64,000 nt of DNA, from contig JACKHT010000004.1 of assembly GCA_020638855.1 (NCBI GenBank), positions 1-64,000 of the forward strand, read 5' to 3'. The position numbers and the translations under genes were made by a program. This DNA is from Planctomycetota bacterium. Its GTDB lineage: Bacteria > Planctomycetota > UBA1135 > GCA-002686595. Under the pieces are notes generated by a model. The model ran no database searches, was not told the origin of the DNA, and was given only the letters and a program-made list of their open reading frames with translations. Every line of letters starts with the position of its first letter. Positions within the stretch are counted from its first letter, which is position 1. This document shows positions 45,974-53,693 of the stretch, one piece after another.

Positions 45974-46930
45974 ATGCACCCTCCCTGCCGCATCGACGAG
46001 CCGAATGGGCTGCAATGGGTGGCCACGCAAGATGGTTCGTGGACTTGCCGCGTGGGTGCCGACGGGGAACTGTTCCACAACCCCGCCGGGGCCTGGAGCG
46101 AAGCGTGGCAGCACTATGCCGTCCCCGCAACCGAAGGCACGGATGGGGATCACGGGCCTCAACCGCGGGTCCTGTGGGATGTGTGCTTTGGGCTGGGGTA
46201 TGGCTCCTGGGCGCTGTTGCAGCGCTTGCAGGCATCGCGCCCGAAGCCCTTGGCCGTCCAAGTGGTGGCCATGGAAACCGATCTTCGATTGGTGGTTTGT
46301 TGGATCCCCCTGGTCGAGCGGTTGGTTGCTTCGGGCCACTTGGAGCCCGGTACCCGACTCGTCGCACAGGGGGAATCGTCGCCCGGCGCACCGCTTCGCT
46401 TCGCCTTGGAAGGTGCCCGCGGCCGTTGGGCCAATTTGGTGGTCAAACCCCAGGACTTCCGGCGCGAGGTCCAAGCCAGCATGGATCCCGTCGACTGGAT
46501 TCTGCACGATCCCTTTTCGCCGCAGCGCGTCCCACAGCTGTGGACCGCCGAAATCTTTGGGCACTACCACCGTAGATTGATCGAACGCAACGGACGGCTT
46601 TTGACCTACAGCACGGCCTCGGCGGTTCTAGGCGGGCTCCGCGAAGCAGGCTTCCACCTCTATCGAACCCCCGCCCTCGGCCTCAAGCGAGGCGGAACCC
46701 TAGCCACAACCCACTCCTTCCAAACCCCCATGCCCGCCGGCTGGTCGACCTTGCCCGAATCGGACGAAGCGGCATTGGCCAGCCGCTCGGGAGTTCCCTA
46801 CCGCGACCCTAGCCTCATGGGCGATGCACATGCCGTGTTGGCCCAGCGCAACGCCGCCCAACGGACCAGCGTCCTGCCCAAGCGCACCTCACCGAAAACA
46901 CATCGCGGATCCACCGAGCCCCACCCCTGA
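45974..46930 (+). CDS. MnmD-like tRNA U34 methyltransferase (MnmC N-terminal domain family)
   Basis: 318 residues. AdoMet-binding CFGLGYGSW, AMETDLRLV, HDPFSPQRVPQLWTAEIF (the family version of DGFSPAKNPELWT) and TYSTASAVLGGLREAGF are diagnostic of the MnmC methyltransferase domain, which finishes mnm5(s2)U34 in tRNA. There is no C-terminal FAD oxidase domain, so it is a stand-alone MnmD; the last 60 residues are low in structure. Starts 53 bp after the sulfatase gene; a DUF502 gene follows. Confidence 0.8.
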   Translation: MHPPCRIDEPNGLQWVATQDGSWTCRVGADGELFHNPAGAWSEAWQHYAVPATEGTDGDHGPQPRVLWDVCFGLGYGSWALLQRLQASRPKPLAVQVVAMETDLRLVVCWIPLVERLVASGHLEPGTRLVAQGESSPGAPLRFALEGARGRWANLVVKPQDFRREVQASMDPVDWILHDPFSPQRVPQLWTAEIFGHYHRRLIERNGRLLTYSTASAVLGGLREAGFHLYRTPALGLKRGGTLATTHSFQTPMPAGWSTLPESDEAALASRSGVPYRDPSLMGDAHAVLAQRNAAQRTSVLPKRTSPKTHRGSTEPHP

Positions 46931-46994
46931 TCGTGTACTCCGATTCCATTTCCTGAGCCTATTCCCGAAGCCCTTTCTCTGATCCCATTCCCCC

Positions 46995-47636
46995 ATGCGT
47001 TTCTTCCTTCGATACTTTCTCCGCGGCTTGCTCGTGATCATCCCTTTGGCGGCCACGCTGTGGATTGTGATCAACGTCTTCGGCTGGATGGATGGGTTGA
47101 TGCAGTGGATCTTCGGCAAGAAGTTGGCGGTGAAGATCCCCGGAACCGAATTGCTATGGACCTATGGCATCGGCGCGTTGCTCACGTTGGCCATCATCAC
47201 GGTCATGGGCATGCTGACTTCGAACGTGCTGGTCAGTTGGTTCATGCGCCGCGTGGATCGCTTGATCACGCGGCTTCCTGGCGTCAAGTTGATCTACTCA
47301 GCCATCAAAGACATGGTTGAGGCTTTTGTCAGCGAGCGCAAGAAGTTCGACAAGCCGGTGCTATTGGCCTTTTCGGACCAACCCGACGTGGAAGTCATCG
47401 GTTTCGTCACGCGCGATTCGTTGGCCGAGTTTGGGCGCGCCGACAAGGTGGCCGTGTACGTACCCCAGTCGTACAACTTTGCCGCCAACCTGGTGTTGGT
47501 GCCGCACCATCGGGTCACCCCGATCGATTTGCCAGCAGCCGATGTGATGGCTTTCGTGGTCTCGGGCGGGGTTTCCGAAGGAACTCGTTTGGATGCGGCC
47601 AAGATTGCCGCAGCACAACGGGGCGAAAAGGCCTAG
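46995..47636 (+). CDS. DUF502-family membrane protein
   Basis: 213 residues with two transmembrane helices (about 11-33 and 58-80). The conserved RLPGVKLIYSAIKDMVEAF segment and the later VAVYVPQSYNFAANLVLVP are typical of DUF502. Function unknown; the soluble C-terminal domain is probably cytoplasmic. Convergent with the HDOD gene. Confidence 0.9.
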   Translation: MRFFLRYFLRGLLVIIPLAATLWIVINVFGWMDGLMQWIFGKKLAVKIPGTELLWTYGIGALLTLAIITVMGMLTSNVLVSWFMRRVDRLITRLPGVKLIYSAIKDMVEAFVSERKKFDKPVLLAFSDQPDVEVIGFVTRDSLAEFGRADKVAVYVPQSYNFAANLVLVPHHRVTPIDLPAADVMAFVVSGGVSEGTRLDAAKIAAAQRGEKA

Positions 47637-47649
47637 CCAGCGGGTCGTC

Positions 47650-48498
47650 TCAAGCGGCCAAGGATCGACTCAACTTGTGGGCCTGGGATTTGGCGGTTTG
47701 GATGTGTGCGAGCATGGCTTCTTCCGCAATGCCGTACTCGGCGAGCCCCGTACGGACCAGGCGAGCATCGGTCCAAGTCGCCTCGGTTTCGGGGATGATG
47801 GCCACCAACTTCAGAGCGGGGAGCAGTCGATCCTCCGCATCCGTATGATGCGTGGCAATGCCCCGCGCAAGGTCTTCGGGCAAGTCCCAGTGTTCGCAGA
47901 TGAGCCCCCCCACTTCGTCGTGGCTCCAACCCAACGCCTTGCGCTCCATCTCCTGCAGGGTCCCTTCCGGTGAACCATGCCATCGGCCGAGAACCGCGCC
48001 ATAGGGACCCGGCAGGGCATGGACGAGCACCGGAATGGCCAAGTCCTGTAGCAGCGCCGCCGTGAAACACTCCGCTTCCTTCGCGGGGTGCAGGTCATGG
48101 GCGATACCCCGCGCCAGCGCGGCACGGTAGGAAGCCGTCCGCCAATAACGGGCCGCATCAAACCCCGGGGCGTCCCCGTGCGGCAACAGATTGCGCACCG
48201 CCAAACCAAGGACGATTTGTTCGAGCGAAGCGCGCCCCAGGAACCCAACCGCGTGTTTCACATCGCTGATCGGATGGGCGAGGCCGTAGGCAGCCGAATT
48301 CACGGTCTTGAGCAACTGCACCGTCAGGTGCGGATCCCATTGGAGCTGGCTGACGATTTCATCGAAGTCGACATCCGGATCGCGGAGCAACTCCAAAACC
48401 TTGTGCACGATGCCGGGGAAACTAGGGATCTGTTGACCGCGCAGGATTTTGGCCAGTTCTTTTTGGGCCTTGCTCTTTCCAAAGGGGGACCAAACCAT
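47650..48498 (-). CDS. HDOD-domain protein
   Basis: 282 residues. HDOD domain from about 20 to 215: IPSFPGIVHKVLELLRDP, LLKTVNSAAYGL and HDEVGGLICEHWDLPEDL with HH. HDOD proteins are non-catalytic HD-fold scaffolds in signalling and stress responses. Lies 3 bp after the pentapeptide/ion-channel gene, so they are probably co-transcribed, suggesting a sensory or osmotic link (inference). Confidence 0.88.
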   Translation of the reverse strand: MVWSPFGKSKAQKELAKILRGQQIPSFPGIVHKVLELLRDPDVDFDEIVSQLQWDPHLTVQLLKTVNSAAYGLAHPISDVKHAVGFLGRASLEQIVLGLAVRNLLPHGDAPGFDAARYWRTASYRAALARGIAHDLHPAKEAECFTAALLQDLAIPVLVHALPGPYGAVLGRWHGSPEGTLQEMERKALGWSHDEVGGLICEHWDLPEDLARGIATHHTDAEDRLLPALKLVAIIPETEATWTDARLVRTGLAEYGIAEEAMLAHIQTAKSQAHKLSRSLAA

Positions 48499-48501
48499 GA
48501 T

Positions 48502-49617
48502 TCAATCGGCCCTCCGGGCCAGTTTGCTGCTGAGGATGCTGACGAGGCCACCTAGCATGAGGTAGCCCGTGCTGACCTCCAGCATGGTGACCACTTGCGC
48601 AGCAGTCGATGCGGGGATCACGTCACCAAAACCAAGGGTGGTCATGGTGACGACACTGAAGTAGATCGGGGAGATCGGGGTTGGATGGTGGCCATAGTCA
48701 ATGTCCACCAGACGAAAGGCGCCTGCAAAGGCGAGTACGAGGATGGCCGTGAAAGAGCTCCAACGCCCCAGGCTGCGGCCACAATCGCTGGTCAACCACC
48801 AAAACCAATACAGCACTCGGTGCCACTGCGATTGATTGCGGAACTCGTGCAAGTAGTTCTGGTCGCGCACGTGCCGACGGAAGAGATACGCGCCTTGGAA
48901 CTCGACCTCGCGCGTGTCCGAACCGATCCACAGCGCGCTTTGGTATTCGCGCATGTTGGACATGGTGGCGGCACGCAAATCGGTTTCCACAAAGTTGCAG
49001 TGGGCTACCCTGGCGCCGGTCAGTTGGACCCCGCGTAGGTCGGCTCGACTGAAGCTGCTGCCCCCCAGGTCGGCATCATGCAAGCGAGCCTTCGCCAAGC
49101 AGGCGATTTGGAAGTTCGCTTTGTGGGCTCGTGCATCGACCAGGGTGGCGCCGGTCAAATCGGCTCCCTCGAAGTGAGCTCCATCCAGATTCGCGTGGCC
49201 GAGACTCGCGCCGCGCAAGTTGGCGCGGACCAGGTGTGCGCCTTGCAGTTGGGCTCCCCCGAACTCGGCACGCTCGCATTGGGCTTCGTGTAGGCTCGCG
49301 GCACGGAGGCTGGCCCCGAGGAAGACGGCCCCTTCCAATTGGCAGCGCGAAAGGTCGGCCCCGGAGAGGTCGACGCCCGAGAGATCGATCCCCGAGAGGT
49401 CCAGGCCTACCAGTTTGGCGCCCACCAAGCTCGGCAGGGGTGCCCGGCTCCCTTCCAAGCGCTCGATCAGGGCCTGACCGGGCTTCGACGCCGGGGAGCC
49501 GGATTCCGCCAGCAAAGCGGCAGCAGAGGCTTCACCGAGCGCGGGAGACCTCTGGCTGGCTTGGGTGGTGGAGTTGGGGTTGGGGTCCATGGGGAATGGG
49601 GGCCGTTGGGTTGCCAT
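48502..49617 (-). CDS. Pentapeptide-repeat protein with a potassium-channel pore domain
   Basis: 371 residues from the ATG at 49617; the frame is open 79 codons further upstream, and an ATG at 49590 is also possible. About 30 pentapeptides of the A(D/N)LxG type form a right-handed beta-helix in the N-terminal two thirds. Then come two transmembrane helices around a pore loop with TMTTLGFGD, the K+ channel selectivity filter. Pentapeptide plus Ion_trans_2 fusions are known in bacteria. Probably a cytoplasm-gated K+ channel. HDOD gene follows after 3 bp. Confidence 0.88.
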   Translation of the reverse strand: MATQRPPFPMDPNPNSTTQASQRSPALGEASAAALLAESGSPASKPGQALIERLEGSRAPLPSLVGAKLVGLDLSGIDLSGVDLSGADLSRCQLEGAVFLGASLRAASLHEAQCERAEFGGAQLQGAHLVRANLRGASLGHANLDGAHFEGADLTGATLVDARAHKANFQIACLAKARLHDADLGGSSFSRADLRGVQLTGARVAHCNFVETDLRAATMSNMREYQSALWIGSDTREVEFQGAYLFRRHVRDQNYLHEFRNQSQWHRVLYWFWWLTSDCGRSLGRWSSFTAILVLAFAGAFRLVDIDYGHHPTPISPIYFSVVTMTTLGFGDVIPASTAAQVVTMLEVSTGYLMLGGLVSILSSKLARRAD

Positions 49618-49845
49618 CGGCAGTTGGACCGGGGCAACCCAAAGGCTGTTGGCAACCGGCCCACTAGCGGGTCGCGAGCAATGGTTATCGAAGCAACGTC
49701 TCAACTTGAGGCACAGTGGATCGCGCACCATGGCTGCCTGAGCGCCCCCACGCCCTGCCAGCATGTTCCGCCACAGGGATCCCTGATCGCCCGATTTGCG
49801 CGGTTTGGAGCGCAACCCTGGACGGCGGGGATAGGTCTTAGGAGG

Positions 49846-50202
49846 GTGCTGCACAGCGAGCCCAGAACCCCAATCCCTGGCCCCCCAAAGGCGGGTCCTC
49901 GGGTACGCCTCCCTTGGAAGCCCGCGGTGGGGCTCGCCTTTGCGGCACTCTTACTGGCCCACGTGGGATGGCCCCCTCCGAAGGGGTGGGACCAATCCAC
50001 GGGATTCCGCATACTTTTGACCATCCAGGAACACCCCTGGAGATCCGGGATGGCCATTTTCGTGGGATTCCTAGCCTTTTGGCCGTGGCGCTTTCCGAGC
50101 CAAGACCTGACCGATCTGGGCCGGAGATCCCGAAAGCCCCCGCCATGGGTTAGATTGGGGGATCCCGCTTCGCCTGCGAAAGACCCATGGTCGCCGCCCT
50201 AG
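49846..50202 (+). CDS. Possible small two-helix membrane protein in a 600-bp gap
   Basis: The gap between 49618 and 50220 has no recognisable gene. One plus-strand frame, open from 49339, gives about 118 residues from a GTG at 49846. Two hydrophobic segments (PAVGLAFAALLLAHVGW and GMAIFVGFLAFWPW) precede a basic tail, ending 18 bp before the next gene. The GTG lies directly on an AGGAGG, too close for normal initiation, and other starts (for example ATG at 50050) are possible. The minus strand has a less convincing 118-residue frame. Treat as tentative. Confidence 0.3.
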   Translation: MLHSEPRTPIPGPPKAGPRVRLPWKPAVGLAFAALLLAHVGWPPPKGWDQSTGFRILLTIQEHPWRSGMAIFVGFLAFWPWRFPSQDLTDLGRRSRKPPPWVRLGDPASPAKDPWSPP

Positions 50203-50220
50203 GACGGCGATTCCCTGTCT

Positions 50221-50964
50221 ATGACTCAATTGACCACACCGATCCTGCTCCACGGCCCCCTGGACTGCTCCCGATTCGGCAAGACCCTCTACATCGACAT
50301 CACCACTCCCCACAACAGCTTGGTGGTGGAACGAGGCAGCGAACTGCCCCGCGCCTCGCTGATCGTGACGACCAGCGCTCGGCAGCTGATCGACATGTCG
50401 CGGGCCGGAGACAAGCTGGATCAAATCATGATCGTGGGTACCGGGGTCGATCCGGCGCTGCACCCGGACCTCCGCAACATCGCAGAGAACGTCCGGGCGT
50501 TGCGTGATAAGTGGTTTGCCAGGACACGCTTTGGCCTGCGTACCCAACTCACCGACTTGGAGGACTACAACATCCGCTCCACCTTCGGGATGTTCAACCG
50601 GGTCTACCTTCCCATGCATTGGGGCACGACCAAGATCTACTCGGGGCTAACCGGTGGCAAGACCACCGATCTTGGGCCCTACCTCAAGCATCTGGCCAGC
50701 ATGGACAACGCCGTTCTGGAAGCGCAATTCGCCGATGGAGCTTCGGGCAACATGGCCGGAACCGCCATCCCTGGCTGGATCAAGAAGATCCAAGAAACCT
50801 CGCCCAGCGAAGTGCACGTGCTCTCGGGCAACCCGCCCACCACCAAGAAGCTCAAGCTCAAGCCGTCGACCAAGCCCCAGCGCACCAAGATCATCGAGGA
50901 GCTGGCGGAAAAGGCGGGCATCGCCGCCGGTCACTTCGACTGGGAAGAACCGCTCTCGAAATAG
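50221..50964 (+). CDS. Radical-SAM-like barrel protein without cluster cysteines
   Basis: 247 residues, no firm family. Several segments align by eye with COG0731-type radical SAM proteins: GPLDCSRFGKTLYIDI (12-27) with the start of the barrel, IVGTGVDPALHPDLRNI (71-87) with the GGEPTLHPD motif, FNRVYLPMHWGTTKIYSGL with the middle strand/helix, and VHVLSGNPPTTKK (198-210) with the late RPP segment. However there is only one Cys (C16) and no CxxxCxxC, so it cannot bind the usual 4Fe-4S cluster. It is either a repurposed barrel or a distant look-alike. It lies 60 bp before an ABC-2 ATPase gene. Confidence 0.6.
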   Translation: MTQLTTPILLHGPLDCSRFGKTLYIDITTPHNSLVVERGSELPRASLIVTTSARQLIDMSRAGDKLDQIMIVGTGVDPALHPDLRNIAENVRALRDKWFARTRFGLRTQLTDLEDYNIRSTFGMFNRVYLPMHWGTTKIYSGLTGGKTTDLGPYLKHLASMDNAVLEAQFADGASGNMAGTAIPGWIKKIQETSPSEVHVLSGNPPTTKKLKLKPSTKPQRTKIIEELAEKAGIAAGHFDWEEPLSK

Positions 50965-51024
50965 GGCCTGGGCGGCCCGTTGGCTGGCGATCTCCGGTCC
51001 CCCATGGCAGTCTACAGGGGACCG

Positions 51025-51816
51025 ATGAAGCCGCCCATCCTCGCCGAATTCCGCTCCGTAACGCGCCAATTTGGCGAATTGGTTGCCGTTCGGGATTTGA
51101 ACTTCACGATTGTCCCCGGACAGGTCGTCGGGCTCTTGGGCCCCAACGGCGCCGGCAAGACCACTTGCGTACGGATGTTGGTGGGGCTTTTGCCCCCCAC
51201 CCAAGGTTCGGTGACCCTCGCGGGGATCGATGTGGCCAGCAACCCCATCGAGGCCAAACGCCACATCGGTTTCGTTCCCGATGGGGCTCCGCTCTACCCC
51301 AACCTCAGCCCGCTACAACTGCTCGCTTTGGTAGGGGGGTTGTACGAAGTTCCCGAGGGTTTGCTCCAGCAGCGCTCGCAACACCTGTTGGAAAGTCTGG
51401 ATTTGGCCGATCGGGCCAGAGATCCTGTGGGTCAATTCTCGCGGGGGATGCGCCAAAAGGTCGCCCTGGCTTGCGCTTTGGTTCACAAACCCGAGCTGCT
51501 CATCCTCGACGAACCCCTTTCCGGGCTCGATGCCCCCTCGGCATCGATCATCAAGGAAGTGCTACGCGGCTGGGCCGATCAGGGGGGAGCGGTCCTGTAC
51601 ACCTCGCACCTTTTGGACGTGGTCGAGCGGGTGTGCGATCACATGTTGATCATCTCCCATGGGACCTGCGTTGGATCCGGGACCCTCGAGGAGCTGAACA
51701 CGATGGCCGGTACTTCGGGCACCTTGGAGCATGTCTTCCTCCACCTTTCGCACTCCGAAGATCCCAGCCTGCGGGCGGCCAAACTCTTGGCGGGGCTAGC
51801 CGACGAGTCCGCCTAG
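51025..51816 (+). CDS. ABC-2 type transporter ATP-binding protein
   Basis: 263 residues from the ATG at 51025. Walker A GPNGAGKTT, Q-loop region GFVPDGAPLYPNLS, signature FSRGMRQKVALACAL (divergent from LSGGQ), Walker B LLILDEPLSGLD and switch His in TSHLL. Probably works with the polytopic permease encoded at 53694-55160, from which it is separated by three minus-strand genes. Exports an unknown substrate; the permease lacks sequence features that name it. The 3' end overlaps the convergent MOSC gene by 4 bp. Confidence 0.92.
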   Translation: MKPPILAEFRSVTRQFGELVAVRDLNFTIVPGQVVGLLGPNGAGKTTCVRMLVGLLPPTQGSVTLAGIDVASNPIEAKRHIGFVPDGAPLYPNLSPLQLLALVGGLYEVPEGLLQQRSQHLLESLDLADRARDPVGQFSRGMRQKVALACALVHKPELLILDEPLSGLDAPSASIIKEVLRGWADQGGAVLYTSHLLDVVERVCDHMLIISHGTCVGSGTLEELNTMAGTSGTLEHVFLHLSHSEDPSLRAAKLLAGLADESA

Positions 51817-52352
51817 GCTCCAGGCCGCACGACGCCAATCGAATCGCCAACGCGAATCGTTCCGGCCACGGCCACCGTACACAAGACGCCCCGTCCGCGA
51901 CGCGCGCGGCGGTTCGCGCGCGCCACCTTGCGAGCACCTTGGACTCCAAAGCGGCCGTGGAATCGCGCACAGGGGCGATGGGGTTCGGGCGAAACAACCA
52001 GCACCGCCGAACCGATGCGAAGTTCGGTCCCGATAGGGAGGTTGGCTTCGGACAAGTCCAAGTCCACCTGCAGGTTGTCGCCCGACAGCGCCATGCGTTC
52101 GGATACGCCAGCCAAGGAACGCAAGACGTGCACGTTGATCAGACTTACCTCGCTGCCCGGAGGATCGACTTGGGGATCCCAGCGATCGCCCAACACGCCT
52201 TCGCCTGGCCGCACTTCGACTTGGTCTGGGGTGACCCGCTCGCCTTCCGCGCCGCCGGGCGGTCGAAGCACAAGTCCGCAAACCCGACCGCCATCCCGAG
52301 GAGATTTGGGCAGCCTGGCAAACCACCAATCAAAGCGCGCGGAAAGGTCCAT
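51813..52352 (-). CDS. MOSC-domain protein
   Basis: 179 residues. A MOSC (molybdenum cofactor sulfurase C-terminal) fold is indicated by GVLGDRWDP, a GDNLQVDLDLSEANLPIG segment and the Cys-bearing PEPHRPCARF. MOSC proteins bind or transfer persulfide sulfur, often in molybdenum cofactor or detoxification chemistry. No molybdenum gene is nearby. First of three minus-strand genes interrupting an ABC exporter; separated by 15 bp from the thioesterase gene upstream, so probably co-transcribed. Confidence 0.8.
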   Translation of the reverse strand: MDLSARFDWWFARLPKSPRDGGRVCGLVLRPPGGAEGERVTPDQVEVRPGEGVLGDRWDPQVDPPGSEVSLINVHVLRSLAGVSERMALSGDNLQVDLDLSEANLPIGTELRIGSAVLVVSPEPHRPCARFHGRFGVQGARKVARANRRARRGRGVLCTVAVAGTIRVGDSIGVVRPGA

Positions 52353-52367
52353 GGCATCTCGTTCGGT

Positions 52368-52787
52368 TCAACTCGGCATCGTGCCCACGGGGATCGGATG
52401 GAAGTTGGTGTCGACAGCGACCATGGTGACCTGGGCTTCGGTCACGTGAGCGTACTGTCCTCCGCCGAAGCGGCGTTGGGACCAAACCGAAACCTGCACA
52501 CAGATCGAAGTACGACCGATCCGCAGCGTGCGGGTAAAGAACGAAACCAAATCCCCCACGTAAACGGGGGCTTTGAAGTCGATCTTGTCCATGGAAACGG
52601 TCACCACCATGCCCGCGTGGTGTTTGTGCGCTTCCGTGGCCGCAGCCAAGTCGATCTCGGCCAGGATCGTTCCCCCGAAGATCGTCCCCACCGCGTTGGT
52701 ATCGCGCGGCATCATCACGCGCCGGATCGCTGGGGATTGGTCGGCGGGGTATTCCGCTTGCTCGTCTGGGTTGGATTCTTGGGGCAT
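52368..52787 (-). CDS. Acyl-CoA thioesterase, hotdog fold (YciA/BACH type)
   Basis: 139 residues. VGTIFGGTILAEIDLAAA carries the catalytic Asp and hotdog helix; VSMDKIDFKAPVYVGDLV is the typical following strand pair. Hydrolyses acyl-CoA esters in the cytoplasm; chain-length preference not predictable. The first 22 residues are polar and probably disordered. Followed by the MOSC gene at 15 bp. Confidence 0.9.
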   Translation of the reverse strand: MPQESNPDEQAEYPADQSPAIRRVMMPRDTNAVGTIFGGTILAEIDLAAATEAHKHHAGMVVTVSMDKIDFKAPVYVGDLVSFFTRTLRIGRTSICVQVSVWSQRRFGGGQYAHVTEAQVTMVAVDTNFHPIPVGTMPS

Positions 52788-52891
52788 GGCTAACTCGTTC
52801 TTCGACGGGGAACTTTGGACTTGGAATTGTCCGCTTTGGAAGCCCAGGGAGCAAAGGTCGGCCGCCCCTCACACCTCGTGTTCCCTCCAGA

Positions 52892-53542
52892 CTAAGCCGG
52901 GCTCCCCGCGAGCGAGCGGGTGGCCCAATCGGCGATGCGGGTTCGAACCTGCTCCAAATCACCCGTAAAGAAGTGATCGACCCCGGGCACTTCCTGCACT
53001 TCCATGCGGTCCACGAGCTCGGGAAAGCGGGACTCGAGCTGGGCCCTGGTGCCAAAGACGTCCTTCTCGGCCATGAGGACGAGCCCCGGCTGGGTGATGT
53101 GGCGCGCGGACTCCACCTCGTACACGCCAACCGGCAGGGCGACCAAGCACACCCGTTCGATGCGCGATTCGCGTGGGGCTAGGCTCGCCACGGTACGTGC
53201 TCCAAACGAAAAACCCGCAGCCCAAAGCGGCAAGTCCGGATGGCGGCCAGCCAAAAAGTCGAGCGCAGCGGACAGGTCACCATCCTCGGCTCCCTGCCCA
53301 TCGTGCTCGCCTTCGCTCGCCCCCACGCTGCGAAAGTTGAAGCGCAAAACCGCCAACCCCGCATCACCGAAACCGCGCGCGATGCGATGGACCACGTTGT
53401 TGCGCATGGTTCCGCCCAAGGTAGGCGGCGGCGGCTTCGGGTGCGGATGGCATACCACGACGGCGGCGCGCGGCAGGCCGTCGGTGGGCTCCCACAAAAT
53501 GCCCTCGAGCATGCCAGCGGGGCCTTCGAATCGGACGTTCAT
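52892..53542 (-). CDS. Alpha/beta hydrolase (COG2945/dienelactone-hydrolase-like)
   Basis: 216 residues from the ATG at 53542. Oxyanion-hole region VVVCHPHPKPPPPTLGGTM, nucleophile elbow GFSFGAR, acidic residue in LVLMAEKDVFG and catalytic His in VDHFFTG give a complete triad. The HPHP near the N-terminus is characteristic of COG2945 proteins. Substrate unknown; probably an esterase. Divergent from the ABC permease gene. The reading frame stays open for about 300 codons beyond the start but that is antisense to the permease gene. Confidence 0.87.
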   Translation of the reverse strand: MNVRFEGPAGMLEGILWEPTDGLPRAAVVVCHPHPKPPPPTLGGTMRNNVVHRIARGFGDAGLAVLRFNFRSVGASEGEHDGQGAEDGDLSAALDFLAGRHPDLPLWAAGFSFGARTVASLAPRESRIERVCLVALPVGVYEVESARHITQPGLVLMAEKDVFGTRAQLESRFPELVDRMEVQEVPGVDHFFTGDLEQVRTRIADWATRSLAGSPA

Positions 53543-53693
53543 GGGACGCAAGGTAGCCGATCCCGGGCAGGGCCCAACCCCTTGCCCCGGTTTTCGCGAG
53601 GCCCCCGCGCCCATCCCCTCCCCATGGCTTTTGCCTTGCAATGGGCCCATGGCTGGGCGATTCTCGATTCGGGGCCTTCGGCCCGCCCGCACG

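Noticed and set aside
50511..52793. Long plus-strand open frame of 760 codons
   Set aside because: It is out of frame with the ABC ATPase and antisense to the MOSC and thioesterase genes; composition is that of a high-GC shadow frame.
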